64,000 nucleotides of DNA from Craterostigma plantagineum (Eukaryota > Streptophyta > Magnoliopsida > Lamiales > Linderniaceae). Positions 21,064-33,994 of the stretch are shown piece by piece. The position numbers and the translations under genes were made by a program. The stretch is taken from contig JAPQWV010000368.1 of the NCBI GenBank assembly GCA_027422505.1, forward strand, positions 551,001 to 615,000, in the 5' to 3' direction. Under the pieces are notes generated by a model. It ran no database searches. It saw nothing but the letters and a program-made list of their open reading frames with translations, and was not told the origin of the DNA. Position 1 is the first letter of the stretch. Every line of letters starts with the position of its first letter.

Positions 21064-21492
21064 TCAAAACAAATTCGATAAAAGAACCGCCGACCCCACA
21101 AAGCCCGCCGTACTAATCATCCACGTCAGCATTTCTTTCTCACTCGTCGACTTCGAACAAGGATGACGATAATAGCCCCACATCGGATTATTATTACAGT
21201 ACGGCGGCTCCATAACGTAAGGGTTCGCCGGAGAATTTCCAATAACACCACCAACGTTTCCCGGCGGACAATTCTCTCCTCCGACTGCCGGAGGCGTCGT
21301 TGGAACCACCGGGATAGGTGGAGCCGGCGAGTTTGGAGCCAACGGAGTTCCGGCGCATGTCTGGCATGGCTTTGGCGGCGACGGCGGCGGTGGATAAGTG
21401 CTGCCGCCGTTCAAGGGCTGAGGAAACCCTAAACTCGCTCTTAGTAGAACTATTATTATGGCGATGATTGTAACCGTAGTAAATGAGGCCAT
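21064..21492 (-). CDS. Small proline-rich secreted protein, possibly GPI-anchored
   Basis: A 142-residue single-exon frame. An N-terminal signal peptide of about 22 residues (IIAIIIVLLRASLG) is followed by a proline-rich region (TYPPPPSPPKPCQTC) with scattered cysteines and a second cysteine motif (EPPYCNNNPMWGYYRHPC). The C-terminus is hydrophobic (TWMISTAGFVGSAVLLSNLF), preceded by small polar residues, which suits a GPI-anchor signal or a membrane anchor. It resembles short hydroxyproline-rich cell-wall or apoplastic proteins of plants. I infer a surface location; no biochemical function can be named. Confidence 0.7.
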   Translation of the reverse strand: MASFTTVTIIAIIIVLLRASLGFPQPLNGGSTYPPPPSPPKPCQTCAGTPLAPNSPAPPIPVVPTTPPAVGGENCPPGNVGGVIGNSPANPYVMEPPYCNNNPMWGYYRHPCSKSTSEKEMLTWMISTAGFVGSAVLLSNLF

Positions 21493-22471
21493 TTATGACG
21501 TAACAGTTATTAGAAGTGCAGTTAATGAATTTGGGAGAAGAACTAATAGGTAATTGTCTATGTAATAATAGCCTATGGCGATGTTAGAATTTATTTATAA
21601 GCATGCCTTGTCTATGTGTATATCGAGCTTGATATTTTCCTTTTTGAACGATATTTGATCGGTAATTATAGGATTTTCTTGACATTGTCGGGGCTTGCGA
21701 AGATATCCTTGAATCTTTTTATGCTTCGATTTCTCGCTTTGATTGATATATTATGTCGATTTGGTATCATACAACTTTCTATTTTATAAGGGAAGTAGTA
21801 AACATATATATATATATGGAAAAATTCCTTATTATTAAGCATCTGATTTTTCTAATAACATCCTTTTCATAATAGGTAAGAATATTCTTATTCCTTAAAA
21901 AAATTGATTAAAATTTGATTCGTGGCACGAGTTTTTATGCCTCTTTCACAATGACGTGAACATGCACGACGTTAATTTATACGTGTTCATATTTACTCTT
22001 AGTCTCAACCACTCATTGTTTGCAGCACAACTAAAATATAATTCTTAAATGTAAGGGCGATACAACAATTGAAACATTACACTTGCGTGATAACTGAAAT
22101 GCTTCACGGGCTTCCGACATAGATTGTTCTAAATATGCGCTCCTAAATTAAATGAAAAAATTTGATTCTTGACCCACTTGTTCCTCCCACTTTGTACAAC
22201 TTTCCAGCTAATATTATCCAGTGTAATATAATACTATCAGATTTGATTTACGTGTGTATTAAGAAATTCTATCATACTTTCGTACTATTCCTTTTTTAGT
22301 GTTATACGATTAAGTATTTTCGTGTCACAGTTTTGTCCGAATTAGATAAGCATCGTACAACTAAGTGTGGTTTGCCCTAACACATTAGTTTTTGTTTATC
22401 AAATTTGAAGAAAATTAAACCCTATAGCTGAAATAAAAGAACAAGGTATTTTATACACCAGTTATTATCTA
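21493..22471. other. Intergenic, no gene seen
   Basis: AT-rich; the first part is the likely promoter of the proline-rich gene on the minus strand. There is a short TA run near 21806. No ORF or transposon end is recognised. Confidence 0.5.
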
Positions 22472-23456
22472 TTAGCTCCTAAAAACCTCCTCAAAAATAG
22501 TTTCCAAGACAAAATCTCCAACTTCCTCACAAATCAACTGTATCTCCTTACCATGATCATCATTCCAATTTTCCAAAGAATTCAAGAAATCAAAATGCAG
22601 AAGATTAGCTATGTTACTCTCTTGTATTGATTCTTGGCTCCAAATCCACACATTTTCGCATACGAGCCTCCATAGCTCATCGGGCCCCAAGAATTTCTTC
22701 TTCGATTCCATCACTTGTCTAACGATGTCGATCAGAAGCTTCTTCGATTCGTACAAGAGCTTTCTGTTGATAATGTATAACTGATCATCGCCATGACATG
22801 TCAAAGGTTGTCTTTGTGTTGTTTCCATCAAGCGCTTCTGTTCTGCTGAAAAAAAAAAGAGATTTTGAGGCTGTCCATGGATTTGATTTGTCGTAAGAGA
22901 AATAGGGTTTTGATCAAAATTTGAAATTGATGAGTAGTTAATTTATATATACTTACTGTGCTTAAGTGGTGAATCTTCTTCGTCTTGTTCGGAGTTTTCG
23001 AAAGCTGAGGCTGGGCTGAGTTTATTACCATCATGATCATCACCACCATCATCATAATCCTGTAAGATTCATAGATATAGATATGAAGCAACAAAAAAAA
23101 AAACGAGAAACATTAAAACATAATATTTCTTATACTCCATAATTCACCTCTTTCTGTGTATATTCAACTTCACTTGCTGATAAATAGATGTATGAACTTG
23201 CTGAAGAGCATTCATCTTCGTCATCATCCTCGTATCGATTTCTCAAACCAATGATATTTTCTTCATCATTCCCAGAAACAACACGCCATTTGCTCATAGC
23301 TTTCAAGAAACCTGAAGAATTCGAAGCTACATTTCTTGCTTTCTTCTGCGTAAATACTGAAATCTTTGCATAACTGTAGCCTCTTTCTAGAAGGTAAGTC
23401 TCGAGTTTGAATGGTTCTTGCTGCTCATGCAGGAAATCCTTGAGCAGTTTTGGCAT
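22472..23456 (-). CDS. DUF4378-like plant protein
   Basis: Three exons on the minus strand: 23456-23136, 23059-22957 and 22845-22472, with matching phases, about 265 aa. The N-terminus (MPKLLKDFLHEQQEPFKLET) starts the frame. Exon 2 is acidic and encodes a D/G-rich run. The C-terminal half (NRKLLYESKKLLIDIVRQVM, then LWRLVCENVWIW and EVGDFVLETIFEEVF) has the spacing of the DUF4378 domain, found in plant TRM/LONGIFOLIA-related and other proteins. The exon 3 acceptor could also be three bases later. Function unknown. Confidence 0.65.
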
Positions 23457-24119
23457 CTTAGTAAAAGGAAAGAAGTGTGCTTTTTGTGCAGAGATGAGAT
23501 GTAATAAAAAAAAAGTTGAAAGATGGTAAGAGTTCCCCCTTTAAACTCTCTTTGCTGCATTTGTTGCTCATTATGATTAGTGTCACCCTATTTGAGCAGT
23601 CGTCATAACTTCAAAGAGATCATATATGCAATTGAATGATATATACATCCGTTGAGAAAAGAAAACTAAGAAAATGCAAAAAAATAAGAACAAACAAACT
23701 TTGCATCCAAAAATAATTAATCTTTTTTTTTTTCACCAGGTGTTTTCACCATGTGTATGTACATACATAAACAATCAATCTTGGACTGTATTTATAATAT
23801 TACAAACAAACTCCCATGTCAAGGGACTGACTATGCCTTTACCCCTTAACTATTGGGTGTAAGAACAATGTGTGTCCTATAACATTCTCCAACTTAATAT
23901 CTTATCATTGAAAAAAGAATCGATCAAAATCCCATTCTGCTGATGAAGCTTTTGGCACGATAAATCAAAGGAACAAACCAGATATTTGCAACCTCTGATA
24001 ACCTCAATTGAAGCCTTTATATATCTGAAATCAAACCCGATAAAACCACATTTGAATCAAGGGCGTACCTCATCAGTGGCACCTTTTTCTCGGGTTTATT
24101 TCTGAGTAGAGGCTCTAAT
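23457..24119. other. Intergenic between DUF4378-like and BSD genes
   Basis: AT-rich; promoter side of the DUF4378-like gene and 3' side of the BSD gene. No further gene is seen. Confidence 0.5.
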
Positions 24120-25987
24120 TTACGCCTTTGTACCGTTCAACTCAGTTACGACTGTCTTTTGTTTAACGGGCATGGTGAAATCTATATCATCTTCCAAATC
24201 ACTGAACGATATATCTTCCTCGTTTATTACATACGATGTACCTGTATATCCAACCAAGTCAGGGTCATCATCATTTATCCAATCATCATCATCATCGTCA
24301 AGCTCGTGCTTATTGAAGGGTATTTCAGGCACAACCATTTCCTTTTCCTCGAATTTGCGAGTGGGGTCTTCTTTTATTACAGACTTGTCTATGAACTCTA
24401 CTTCATCAGATACGTGCTTGTCCCTGTAATTAAATGGATTGATCTCGAATTTATCCACATTGGCACTACAGTGCATTGGTGATTCGGAGGAAGAGGTTTG
24501 TTGTGTATCTTCGTCTGTACTACGTATGGTGAAATTCTCACGAGGTGAATCTTCACTTTCTCTCGAGTGTGCAGCAGTTATGCCTGACCAGTATGATGAC
24601 GAAGATGATTCCTTAGTTCGCCTGTGTAGTTCTTGCATCCACATAGCTCTAGCATGGACTAGCTGCAAATCAGTGAACATATGCTGGGAGTTTAGATACT
24701 GTAATGAGCGTATCGGTGAATATCGTAAACCTTTTAATGCCTTTCAAATAATTTAATCTCCCTTGATGATCTACATACAGTCGATCAGCAAGAAAATGAT
24801 AAAAGTACCAGAAAGCTAAAAGCTAGCATGAGTTGAACTTTAACCGAACCCATATGGTAAGAGGACTCGTAAATAGCATGAAATTGTACATAAGCCATCT
24901 ACAGTGTATGATATTATCTCAGAGGTAAGGTTTGAATGTACGTTTAAATTAATCAACTAGCAGACAAACAAGACAGGAAAGGAACTTATGGTTATCTTCT
25001 ATAGCATGGGACAAACCATGGATGTTATATGAATAACAAAAGCCCAACTAAGCTCATCATCGACTATACTAACCTGTGGTGAAGATAAAAGTTTGCTGTC
25101 GTGTTTATTTAACCTCGAATGGAGAAGAACGAAATAGACCATCCAAAAGTAGCCTTCAGTCATATGAACTGGGCACAGCTCAAACCTCAGAGCAGCTAAT
25201 CTTGGAGCTAAATGTTCAACAGCTAATGCGTGTTTGTACTGAGCTTCAGATATATCGAAATCTAGCAAAGAGACAAAGAAAAAGAAGAGATTCAGTAAAG
25301 CTCAAGCAAATGGAAGAATCAGCCATGAACACCCAAAAAGGCCACATTGAACAAGAAATCAAATATTCGGACAACCATAAAACAGGTAATTGAGTTGAAT
25401 TTTCCAGAAAAAAAAAAAACACCTTCGAATTCTTCCTCATCCGACAAGGGAAAATCCAACCACGTCTCAGGATGATGAGCGATGTTCGTCGCAAAGGCCA
25501 ACGCTTCTTCGGTTATCCCAATCGCATCGTCCACCAAATTCGCATAATATTCCTCCGTTCCCTCAACATTTTCACTGAATTGCTCGATTTCCGACTTACT
25601 ATACGCCATTTCCTGAGAACCCAACCCAACGGATTTCGATTCCGAATGAAACCCATCCTTTCTAGGCGGCGGAGGCGGCGGCGGCGGCGGCGGAGGTGGG
25701 GCAAGGAATGAGGCAACGCCCACTAACTGGCGCGCTAGGCTGTCCCTGAACTCCGATAGATCCTCCTTCATTCCCCGCCCCTGATTGTCGGTGTCTTCCG
25801 AACATCGACGATCTACACCTTCGTCAGATTGTTGGTATGAGATTGTCGGAGGGGCTTCCGACGGTACGCCGTCGTATCGGCGGGTGAACTCGTTTTCCGA
25901 TTCCGAATCGTCGTCTTCTTCGTTGGTAAATTCGCCGTCATCGTCGAGGTGGAGAGAGGTGGCGAGAGACCGAGCAATCCACGCCAT
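24120..25987 (-). CDS. BSD-domain protein
   Basis: Three exons on the minus strand: 25987-25423, 25261-25074 and 24662-24120, giving 431 aa with consistent phases. The N-terminus is acidic and disordered, then a run of twelve prolines is encoded by a CCG-type microsatellite (25665-25700). The BSD domain spans exon 1 to exon 2 (DFDISEAQYKHALAVEHLAP, ALRFELCPVHM, FWMVYFVLLHSRLNKHD). The C-terminal third is acidic (DDDDDDWINDDDPDLVGYTG). BSD domains occur in BTF2-like transcription factors and synapse-associated proteins. In plants this class is uncharacterised; possible roles in transcription or membrane trafficking are inference. Confidence 0.85.
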
Positions 25988-28941
25988 GATCTCCTAATCG
26001 TCCTTCGCTACGACGTCGTTCGATATCCTCGTCGGAATCTGGGAAAAAATTTTTTTTTGTTTTGGTAAGAGCAGTTTTCTGTCGAGCAATGATGACGTTT
26101 TACTTGGGGGCTGTTTTGTCTTTCCGTAGTGCTGACGTGGGATTGGTTTCTTTTTCCAATTTGATCTTATATTAATTTTTCTATCATTATGTGCTAGAAA
26201 TTATGGGCCTTAATTGAAGTTCCAACTTGATTAATAAGTACTTTAGTTCGACTCTAAAGTTAGTTCTTCCACTTTCTCCTAAAAACTAGTTTTATTCTTA
26301 TTGCTGGTATGAAATTTCCAAACTTTATTAATTTGATTCACATCCATGTTCTTACTCTATTTGAAAAAGGGGCAGGAAAAGACACCTTTAGTTTGAAATG
26401 ATTTTCTACTATTTTTTTCTATGGCCATATGTACTACTATTTTAAAAGAGGGAATATGGCCCTTTTATAACCTAGGTTACAGGTCTTCTTTTTAATTTTA
26501 TCGCTAAGATTTGGAACTTGCATTTCTGAGTTCCAGACAATAGTGTTCCAGGTTATAGTTAGATGTCAGAACATTCAAGTGATGCACGTAAAATCATGGA
26601 AGAGTTAAATGCTTTCTGTGGTGGGGCCGTTAGGTTCTCTCAGGCATCGTTATTACTTTTGAGAAAAATAACTCTATTGGCTCGACTTCCCATGCCAATT
26701 TCTTGAGAACAAATCAACAGCGTTGAATATTAGGTTCCAAGTTTAGTAATATTTTAATCAATTTAAATGAAAATTAATTAGTCCCACATTGAAGCGACTG
26801 TTAAACCAATTCCAACGCCATTTAACATTTGGAACTCTGTCCTCTCGACTTACCATGCCGGTTTCTTGAGAATCAAAGCAACAACGTTGAAGCTTTGTAC
26901 ACCCAACAATACCCTAATCCTTCATCAGCCCCTACGTTTTGTTTAAGAAGACGAGAATCTCAAAATGTTTTCCTGTCGAAACATCATGGCTTAAGTATGG
27001 ATTTCTAAAAGCTGCTCGTGGTATTGCTTTTCTTGCTCTGAATGGATGGTTTCCCCTTACTTTACCTTATTTTTATGCTGCCATTGTTGGCTGAGTGGAA
27101 GGGGTTGCTTTATTACCTTCTGCGCATCATATATTTCACTGAGGGCCTACATCAAAGAAGACATTTACACGAAGGTTCGAAAAGGTTTCCTTTACCTTAT
27201 AGTAATCGGTTTGCTGTGTTTCGTGTATTTGCTGGTGACATAAAGCTTTGGTATCTCGCCATGGGCAGAACCAAAAGTGACTCATTTGAATTTGCAAAAT
27301 CTGTGAGTTTCTTCGAGGTTATCATCTCACAGCGAAAATTAGTAAAGAACATCAAACGTTTTTTGCATAGTGGGACAAAAAATCGCTATAAAATATGCAA
27401 TAAGTTCGCATCGTCGACAGACATGATTTCTATGTTGGGTTGTTGAGCTGATTTGGGATTGAATGGTTTTTATTTGCAGTAAAGTATTACACTTTGTTTG
27501 TTACTGTCTGAAATTGGAATTTATTGTTTGTTTTCCTTGTCTTGGTAGACGGTCAGAGTATAGTAGTCAATCTGCAAGTGTTGAACTAGACAGATCAGCA
27601 TACTGTTTGAATCTAACTCATAGTGTAGTATAGAAAATAGAAAGTAAAACTCTTTATAAGCACATACTATTTCCTATTCATAAACTTCATATTCAAAAAA
27701 TAATGTCATTACTTACCACGGGATTGGTTTCTTGTTTATGGTTGTCCATTATCTTTCAGCAGTACAATTCGAATAGCTACTGGGTTAATTCGTCGACGTA
27801 ACCCAATTTTATTCTTATACTATATTGTCACGCCACATCCAATTTTTTTCGAATAGCTTCCTACTTCATCTTTCAAAGAAGACAGCTCCATCTGACGGGA
27901 AAAACTCAACTCCCTCTCGAGCCTACCCTTAACATCCATTAACCGTAGCATTTAACTTCTCATTTCATCTAATGAAGTAGCTCATGAAGATCGATTTCTC
28001 CGGCCTGCTTAATTCCTCCTCCCTAACTAGATATTTTATGCTTATTTTTGTCGTCAAGCTTAAAATGTTTTCTTTTATTTATAATTTGTTGTCAATCCGT
28101 CCGTATCTAACATTTGATATTAGGATCTTCAAAATGTAGCATTATCAGCTGCTAAAACGTAGTTTCAATGTGTTGACTGCCCATCGACAATCAAGCTTCC
28201 TCTTTACTTTCTTAGTATAAATGTTGCTTAAAATGCTCTCTTTTTCCTCACTTGATGTAGATATGCGATTGGAAGATAATTTTTGCAGATATTAGAGGAT
28301 TATGGTATTACTACATATGTATTTTCATACCCGGGTAGTAGTTTGCTTATAAATAGTTAAATTAGACGTCTGGGTAATATTTTACTTTTATAAAAAAATG
28401 TTTTGCATACGTGTACGTATCTTCGTGCGATAAGAACCTTATTACATATCTTTATATTAATTAATTACTTATATCCACTATAAGCAAAATGTATAAATGA
28501 TATTTTTCCTTGATATCGGAACACATTATTTAATTCACTCAGTGTCCGGGCTATGATTTTATGAGTGCCGCGCAACGCGCGGCTTCACTCTCCTAGTAAA
28601 TATCTAACGCCAACTGATTACTAAATTATCTAAACTATTATATTAAGAATAATCTCTTGCATAAACTGACATACAATTGGTCTGTCTCTACTAAAAATAA
28701 TTAAAAAATCTGAAAAGAAACCATCCACTATCTTTATTTATTAATTTTCATTAATTAATATTCTAGCTTTAGTTTTAGATTATGATACATTTCTATATTG
28801 TATAACACACGCATATAACGTGCAAGAATTACTAGTATATTTTATACTATTCAACTTATTAGAATATTTACGAGTATGAGTATGGCCAAAATTATAATCA
28901 TGCCTATAAATACTAACTTGTTATAAAAGGAATGATAGAGA
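25988..28941. other. Gene-poor interval with transposon relics
   Basis: No convincing gene. A faint protein-kinase-like relic may lie near 26950-27045, but it is broken. Two Helitron-type 3' ends are present near 28567-28596 and 28818-28837. The remainder is AT-rich, with no clear structure. Confidence 0.5.
28567..28596 (+). mobile_element. Helitron 3' terminus
   Basis: A perfect hairpin (GCCGCGC, loop AAC, GCGCGGC; 28567-28583) is followed 9 bases later by CTAG and then T, the hallmark of a Helitron 3' end. The matching 5' end is uncertain; a TC-plus-TTATACTATATTG string at 27823 lacks the expected preceding A. Confidence 0.6.
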
Positions 28942-29215
28942 TGTTGAAAGTCCTAATTTGTAACTACTAATGCATGTGAACAAGACCACAAGACCACAAT
29001 TAGACAAGCCAACAAACATTATCTAGACAAAACATAATCGGACAAGAAAATCAAAAAGAAAAGCAACATCTATGTTTGTCAATTATGTGTAGCTTGCTAG
29101 CTTGTCTACTTAGCATCTATATAAATGTATGCATCTCGTTCAATATTATGAAGTAAGAAAAGCAATATCAACTAAGAAAGTGCCGTAGCACTACTTCTCT
29201 CTTTTATCTCCAACA
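28942..29215 (+). repeat. 5' LTR of the copia element
   Basis: A 274-bp LTR, TGTTG...CAACA. A TATATAAATG box (about 29119) precedes the end by about 95 bp, consistent with a short copia LTR promoter. Confidence 0.85.
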
Positions 29216-29467
29216 AATTGTGGTATCAGAGCTTGGAAAATAATTTTTTTTTTGAAGGCATCGACTTCACCCTCACACATTCATACACCAAGCAACCACC
29301 TCTCCATACACGTGAACTTATTTCCAAGCAAACACCTTACACTTCAACTACAATAATCTCTCTTTTTCATACACGTGCTCTTTCTCAAGCAACCATCTTA
29401 TATCACCTCACATAGTCACGCATAAAATTATTGGTGAATAACCCAACATAGAGCACGCATACGTGAG

Positions 29468-29964
29468 ATGGCAAATCAAGTGACGACTATGTTCTCTTAC
29501 ACTCCGAATCAAGTTCCAATCTTTGACGGAGAAAATTCCGACTATTGGTATGGTCAAATGGAAACGTTTATCTCGCAAGATTTATGGGAGGTTGTTGAAA
29601 AAACGTATGCAGAGCCACCACCTCAAGAAGATGAAGGCGAGTCCGATGAAGAAGAATGGACAGACGCACAACAAAAAGAGTACAACAACAATCGAAAGAA
29701 GGATGCTAGTGCTCTAAGGTATATCCAACAAGGTCTAAGCAAAACCTCTATCCCAGAATTCATGGCATTAAAGTCCAAAGAAGCATGGCAAAGAAGGTTT
29801 TCAAGGAAACGAAAAAGTAACGTCAATCAAACTCCAATATCTTTGGAGAGAATTCGATAACTTGGCGAAAAAAAGACAACGAAGCCATGCAAGTCTATCT
29901 CACTCGAGTTGCTGAGATCGTCAATCAAATCAGAAGCCTTGGAGATACTATTGAAGAGAAGAAG
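29468..29964 (+). pseudogene. Copia gag, 5' part, interrupted
   Basis: Begins MANQVTTMFSYTPNQ and contains FDGENSDYWYGQMETFISQD, the usual N-terminus of copia gag in the UBN2 class. The frame is lost after about residue 115 by a shift near 29805. The segment is then split by the solo LTR at 29965; the rest of gag resumes at 32128. Confidence 0.8.
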
Positions 29965-32122
29965 TATAACATCTTAAGGTCTTTATAATCCATTTTATTA
30001 TTTTATACATGAAGTCCAGAGCCCAAATAGGAATTAAAAATTCTCAGCCCAGCCCAAACCATGCTTCTAGCATGTTCTTGATATATTATAGTTATTTAGT
30101 CATCTCTAACCTCATACCAACGTGAGAAGAAGAAAAAAAAAAAAACAGAGCAAAGGAGAGAACAAAAGAAAAACGAACCTTCAAGCTTTGCATGTGCTTT
30201 CTCCATTCAATTTAAGGTGTAAAAAGGTATGATTCGCCTTAATCTCACTCTTCTCTTCTTCAAGATCATATTAGGGTCTATATCTTTGAAGGAAAAGGGG
30301 GTTTTTGTGCGCAGCTGCGGGTTTCAACGTTTTTGACCTAGCTACAGTTTTCGGATTCTTATGAAACTTGTTTCTGGTGAAAGTTAACTCTCTTAGGTGT
30401 TCATAGCCGCTGGAATCGGTTCAATCCGATCATTCCTATATTTTCTGTGAATTTTTGAAGCTAACAGCGCAAATCTGAAAAACTGCTGTTTTGCAGAAAT
30501 TCTGCTGTCGCAGTGGTAGTGTTTCTGAATTTTGACCCACCTATACTTATCCGATTTCTTTGAAACTTGTTGCAGTAGAAAGATAACTTTCTCAGTTTTC
30601 CCTAGCCACTAGAATCAGCTCAATCCGATAATTCATCATTTTTATACGAATTTTTGAAGTCCACAGCAAAGCAGGAAATTTCTGATGTTACTGTTTTTGA
30701 AAAAGAAACTGATGCGCAGCTGCTGTTCTTCGTGGTTTTGACACATGTAGGCTGATCCGATTAATCCGAAACTGGTCCCGTTTGAAAGCTAACTTCCTAA
30801 CCTGTTCATAGCCACCGAAACCATCTCAGCCGGACAATCCTACAATTTTCTACGATTTTTTGAAGTTGATGACACTAATCTAAAAAAAATTTCAGCATTT
30901 CTTGAAGGACATATTACTAATGGTAAAGTTGTTCGTTATCATCTTGCTAGGCGAGGGAACATTAGTCGAGGGCTCGAGGGCAGCTTCGGGTCTTCCCTTC
31001 ACGGGACGCCTTCCCTTCACGGGACGTGTGGACCTCGTCGTGTCGTTTTTATTGCGTTATCCTATGTCATCGCGATAGGTCGTCTTTTTACATGCGGTGA
31101 CGTCATGATTATTGTTTGGGCATAGTGAGCTTTGCCGGCTATAGGATGTTGATATTGGTCGGTATTTATCGTACGAGTCTTTGTGATTTGGGTTGACAGG
31201 TATACGAGCTATTGCATGATATGGTAATGTGATAATATATCGTTCTGTGACATGATTGCTTATATGGACTCGTACTGGTCGGTATTTGTGTTGCATAACT
31301 TGGTACCAAGTGTAGTAGCCCGAATGGCCACGTTCGGGTGAGTGGAGAGTGGCAAATCGAGTAGTAGCCCATGGCTTGGCACACCCGGGTGAGTGAGGCC
31401 CAACGAGTGCACCCTTCTAGTGCCCTATGATGCTGTTGATTACTATTGAAGGGTGGTCGTTGGGGAGATTAGATAGGCCAACGTCGCCGTGTGTGGGACA
31501 TGCATATTATAGTCGTGGATGTGTCAGTTAGGTTCATGGTCTAGAGTACGGCGACGGACTCGTCTGACTCTCGACGGGGAGTTCAGTTCGAGAGAGAGTT
31601 GGCCACCCACGCGTCGTTGATATGATTCTGATACTATTTTATGGATTATACTGGTCTATGCGTCATGTCTTGTTGTAGTTAGCTGTTGTATTTGTTTGAC
31701 TCGGTGTCATCGTGGAGGACCCACCTTCCGAGAGGGAAGGTGTGTCCGTATTATCTCTCACTGAGCTTTGCTCACCCCATTCTTTAAATCCATCTTTTAG
31801 ATTGTTGATATATGTTGACGGGAGGTCGCCGTTTTACGATCGTTGCTTCTGCTGCCTTTTCATCCTTTTGGGTACAGTAGTCTTTTCCTTTGGATTCATT
31901 GGCAGTGTTCCTTTTGGAAGGAGATCTGTTTGTAAATTCCTTCCTTCGTTTGTTTAATATGTAGAGACCGTTGGTTGTTTTGTATAAAACATCTTTGACA
32001 TATGTAAGTATGTTATTTTACTTCTTGCTCGTTCTTTCTTATCATTTTACGACAAATGGAGCCTAGCATTTATTGAGAGACGCGGCGGCTGTCGCGCCTG
32101 TGACGTGGGTCAGGGCGTGACA
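29965..32122 (+). mobile_element. Solo LTR (Tekay/Del-like) in copia gag
   Basis: A 2158-bp insert bounded by the 5-bp duplication AGAAG (29960-29964 and 32123-32127). It ends GGGCGTGACA; the start TATAACATC is probably a mutated TGTAACA. No PBS, gag or pol is inside. The block TCACTGAGCTTTGCTCACCC (about 31760) resembles the R-region of Tekay/Del LTRs. It most simply arose by recombination between the two LTRs of a full element. The small ORFs inside are not supported as genes. Confidence 0.8.
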
Positions 32123-33994
32123 AGAAGATTGTCCAAAAAGTTCTAAGGAGTCTTTCCTCTAAATACGACTATATCGTCACCCCGACCGAAGAGTCGAAGG
32201 ACCTGACCAAGTTCACTTTTCGTGAATTAACAAGCCCATTACAAGTTCATGAAGAGCGCCTCAACAAATCCTCAAGTCAATCCTTGGAGCAAGCTTTTGA
32301 CTCTAAGATGAACGTGCAACTAAAAATACCACATGGCATCATGAAGGAAGAGGCGGTTCAAATCATATGAGAGGAAGAGGACGAGGCCATCCGAGTCATT
32401 TTAGGCCTAATGGTGGAAACTCAAACCAACAAGCTGGTTGCCGAATTTGCAAGAAAATGAATCACGACACAAAAAATTGTCGGCTCAAGTGCAAGAAAGT
32501 GCCGAAACGCCAACCATTCTCAAAGAGACTGTTGGTATCAACAAAAACCGGAGAAAGATGAAGCAAATTTCATCAAAGATGCAGGAGAGCAATTATTTTC
32601 TTGCATGACGAATCAACATCAATCATCATGTATGTGGTATTTGGACCGGGGGTGTAGCAGCCATATGACCTGAGAAATGACGTTGTTCGTTGAGCTTGAT
32701 CAAAATTTGGAGGTTAAACTCGGCGATGGTAAGCTACACAAGGCTGAAGGAAAGGGAACCATAGCAGTCCAAACTAAAGAAGGTAACAAAAAGCTCATTC
32801 ATGGAGTTCTTTATGTGCCAAATCTTACGAGTAATCTTCTTACTGTTGGACAATTATTCGAGAAAGGATATTCGGTATTTTTCGACGATGGAAAATGCAG
32901 AATTTTTTATAAGAAAAGCAATAATATTATTGCATATGTTCCTATGAGTCCAAACAAGGTGTTTCCAATGATCATCCCTCTTCAAGAGAAAGTGGCGTTC
33001 AAGGGAGAAAATCTACAACAATCTCAACTTTGGCATTTGAGATACGGACATCTCAACGGCAAGGGGCTAAAGCTTCTCAAGCAAAAGAACATGGTGATAG
33101 GCCTACCAAATATTGATCAACAAACAGAAATTTGTGAAGGATGCGTATATGGGAAAATGCATCGACTTCCGTTTCCAAAAACAACTTGGCGAGCGAGGGA
33201 ACCGTTGGAACTTGTTCATGCAAATATCTGGGGACTGTCGAGAACTCCATCTCTCGGTAACAAAAATACTTCATTCTGTTTGTTGATGATTTCACAAGGA
33301 TGATGTGAGTTTATTTTCTAAATGAAAAATCCGAAGCGTTTGCTACTTTTCTGAAGTTTAAGGCTCTTGTCGAGAACAGAGTCATTATAAAATTCAGACA
33401 CTCAGAACGGACCGAGGGGGAGAATTTATATATCATCCGTTCATGGAATATTGTAAAGAAAATGGTATTCAGAGGCAACTCACGGTTCGAAGAAGTCCTC
33501 AATAGAACGGAGTTGCTGAACGAAATCGCACATTCGCGAAAATGTCGAGGAGCATGATTATCGGCAAAGGATTACCCAAAAATTTCTGGGCTGAGGTTGT
33601 TCATACTTCTATTTATATTTTGAACAGGTGTCCGACAAAAGCTGTACGGAATAAAACACCGTTCGAAGCTAGGCACAAGAGGAAACCCGTTGTTGATCAC
33701 TTGAAGATTTTTGGAAGCATTGCCTACTCACATATCTCAACACCAAATCGAGACAAGCTCGACACAAAAGGTGAAAAACTCATATTTATTGGCTATGGCG
33801 ATGAGTCCAAAGGCTATCGTCTTTATAATCCTCGAAATTGCAAGCTCGTTATTTCGAGAGATGTAATATTTGATGAAATGACTCAATGGAGTTGGGGAGA
33901 AAATTCCTCACAACAATTTTCTCCAAATGAATTTTTTGAACCAACCAATGGCGAAGCAGAAGATGTAGTAGCAACTCCACCTCAAAGTCCCGGA

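Noticed and set aside
22472..25987. DUF4378-like and BSD genes as one functional cluster
   Set aside because: Same strand only; separate promoters and no functional link visible.
26950..27446. Possible protein-kinase relic and a 134-codon ORF
   Set aside because: A short stretch resembles a kinase helix, but the match is too short and broken, and the ORF itself has no recognisable features.
31712..31957. 81-codon ORF in the solo LTR
   Set aside because: Lies in the R-U5-type region of an LTR; no LTR of this type is known to encode a protein here.
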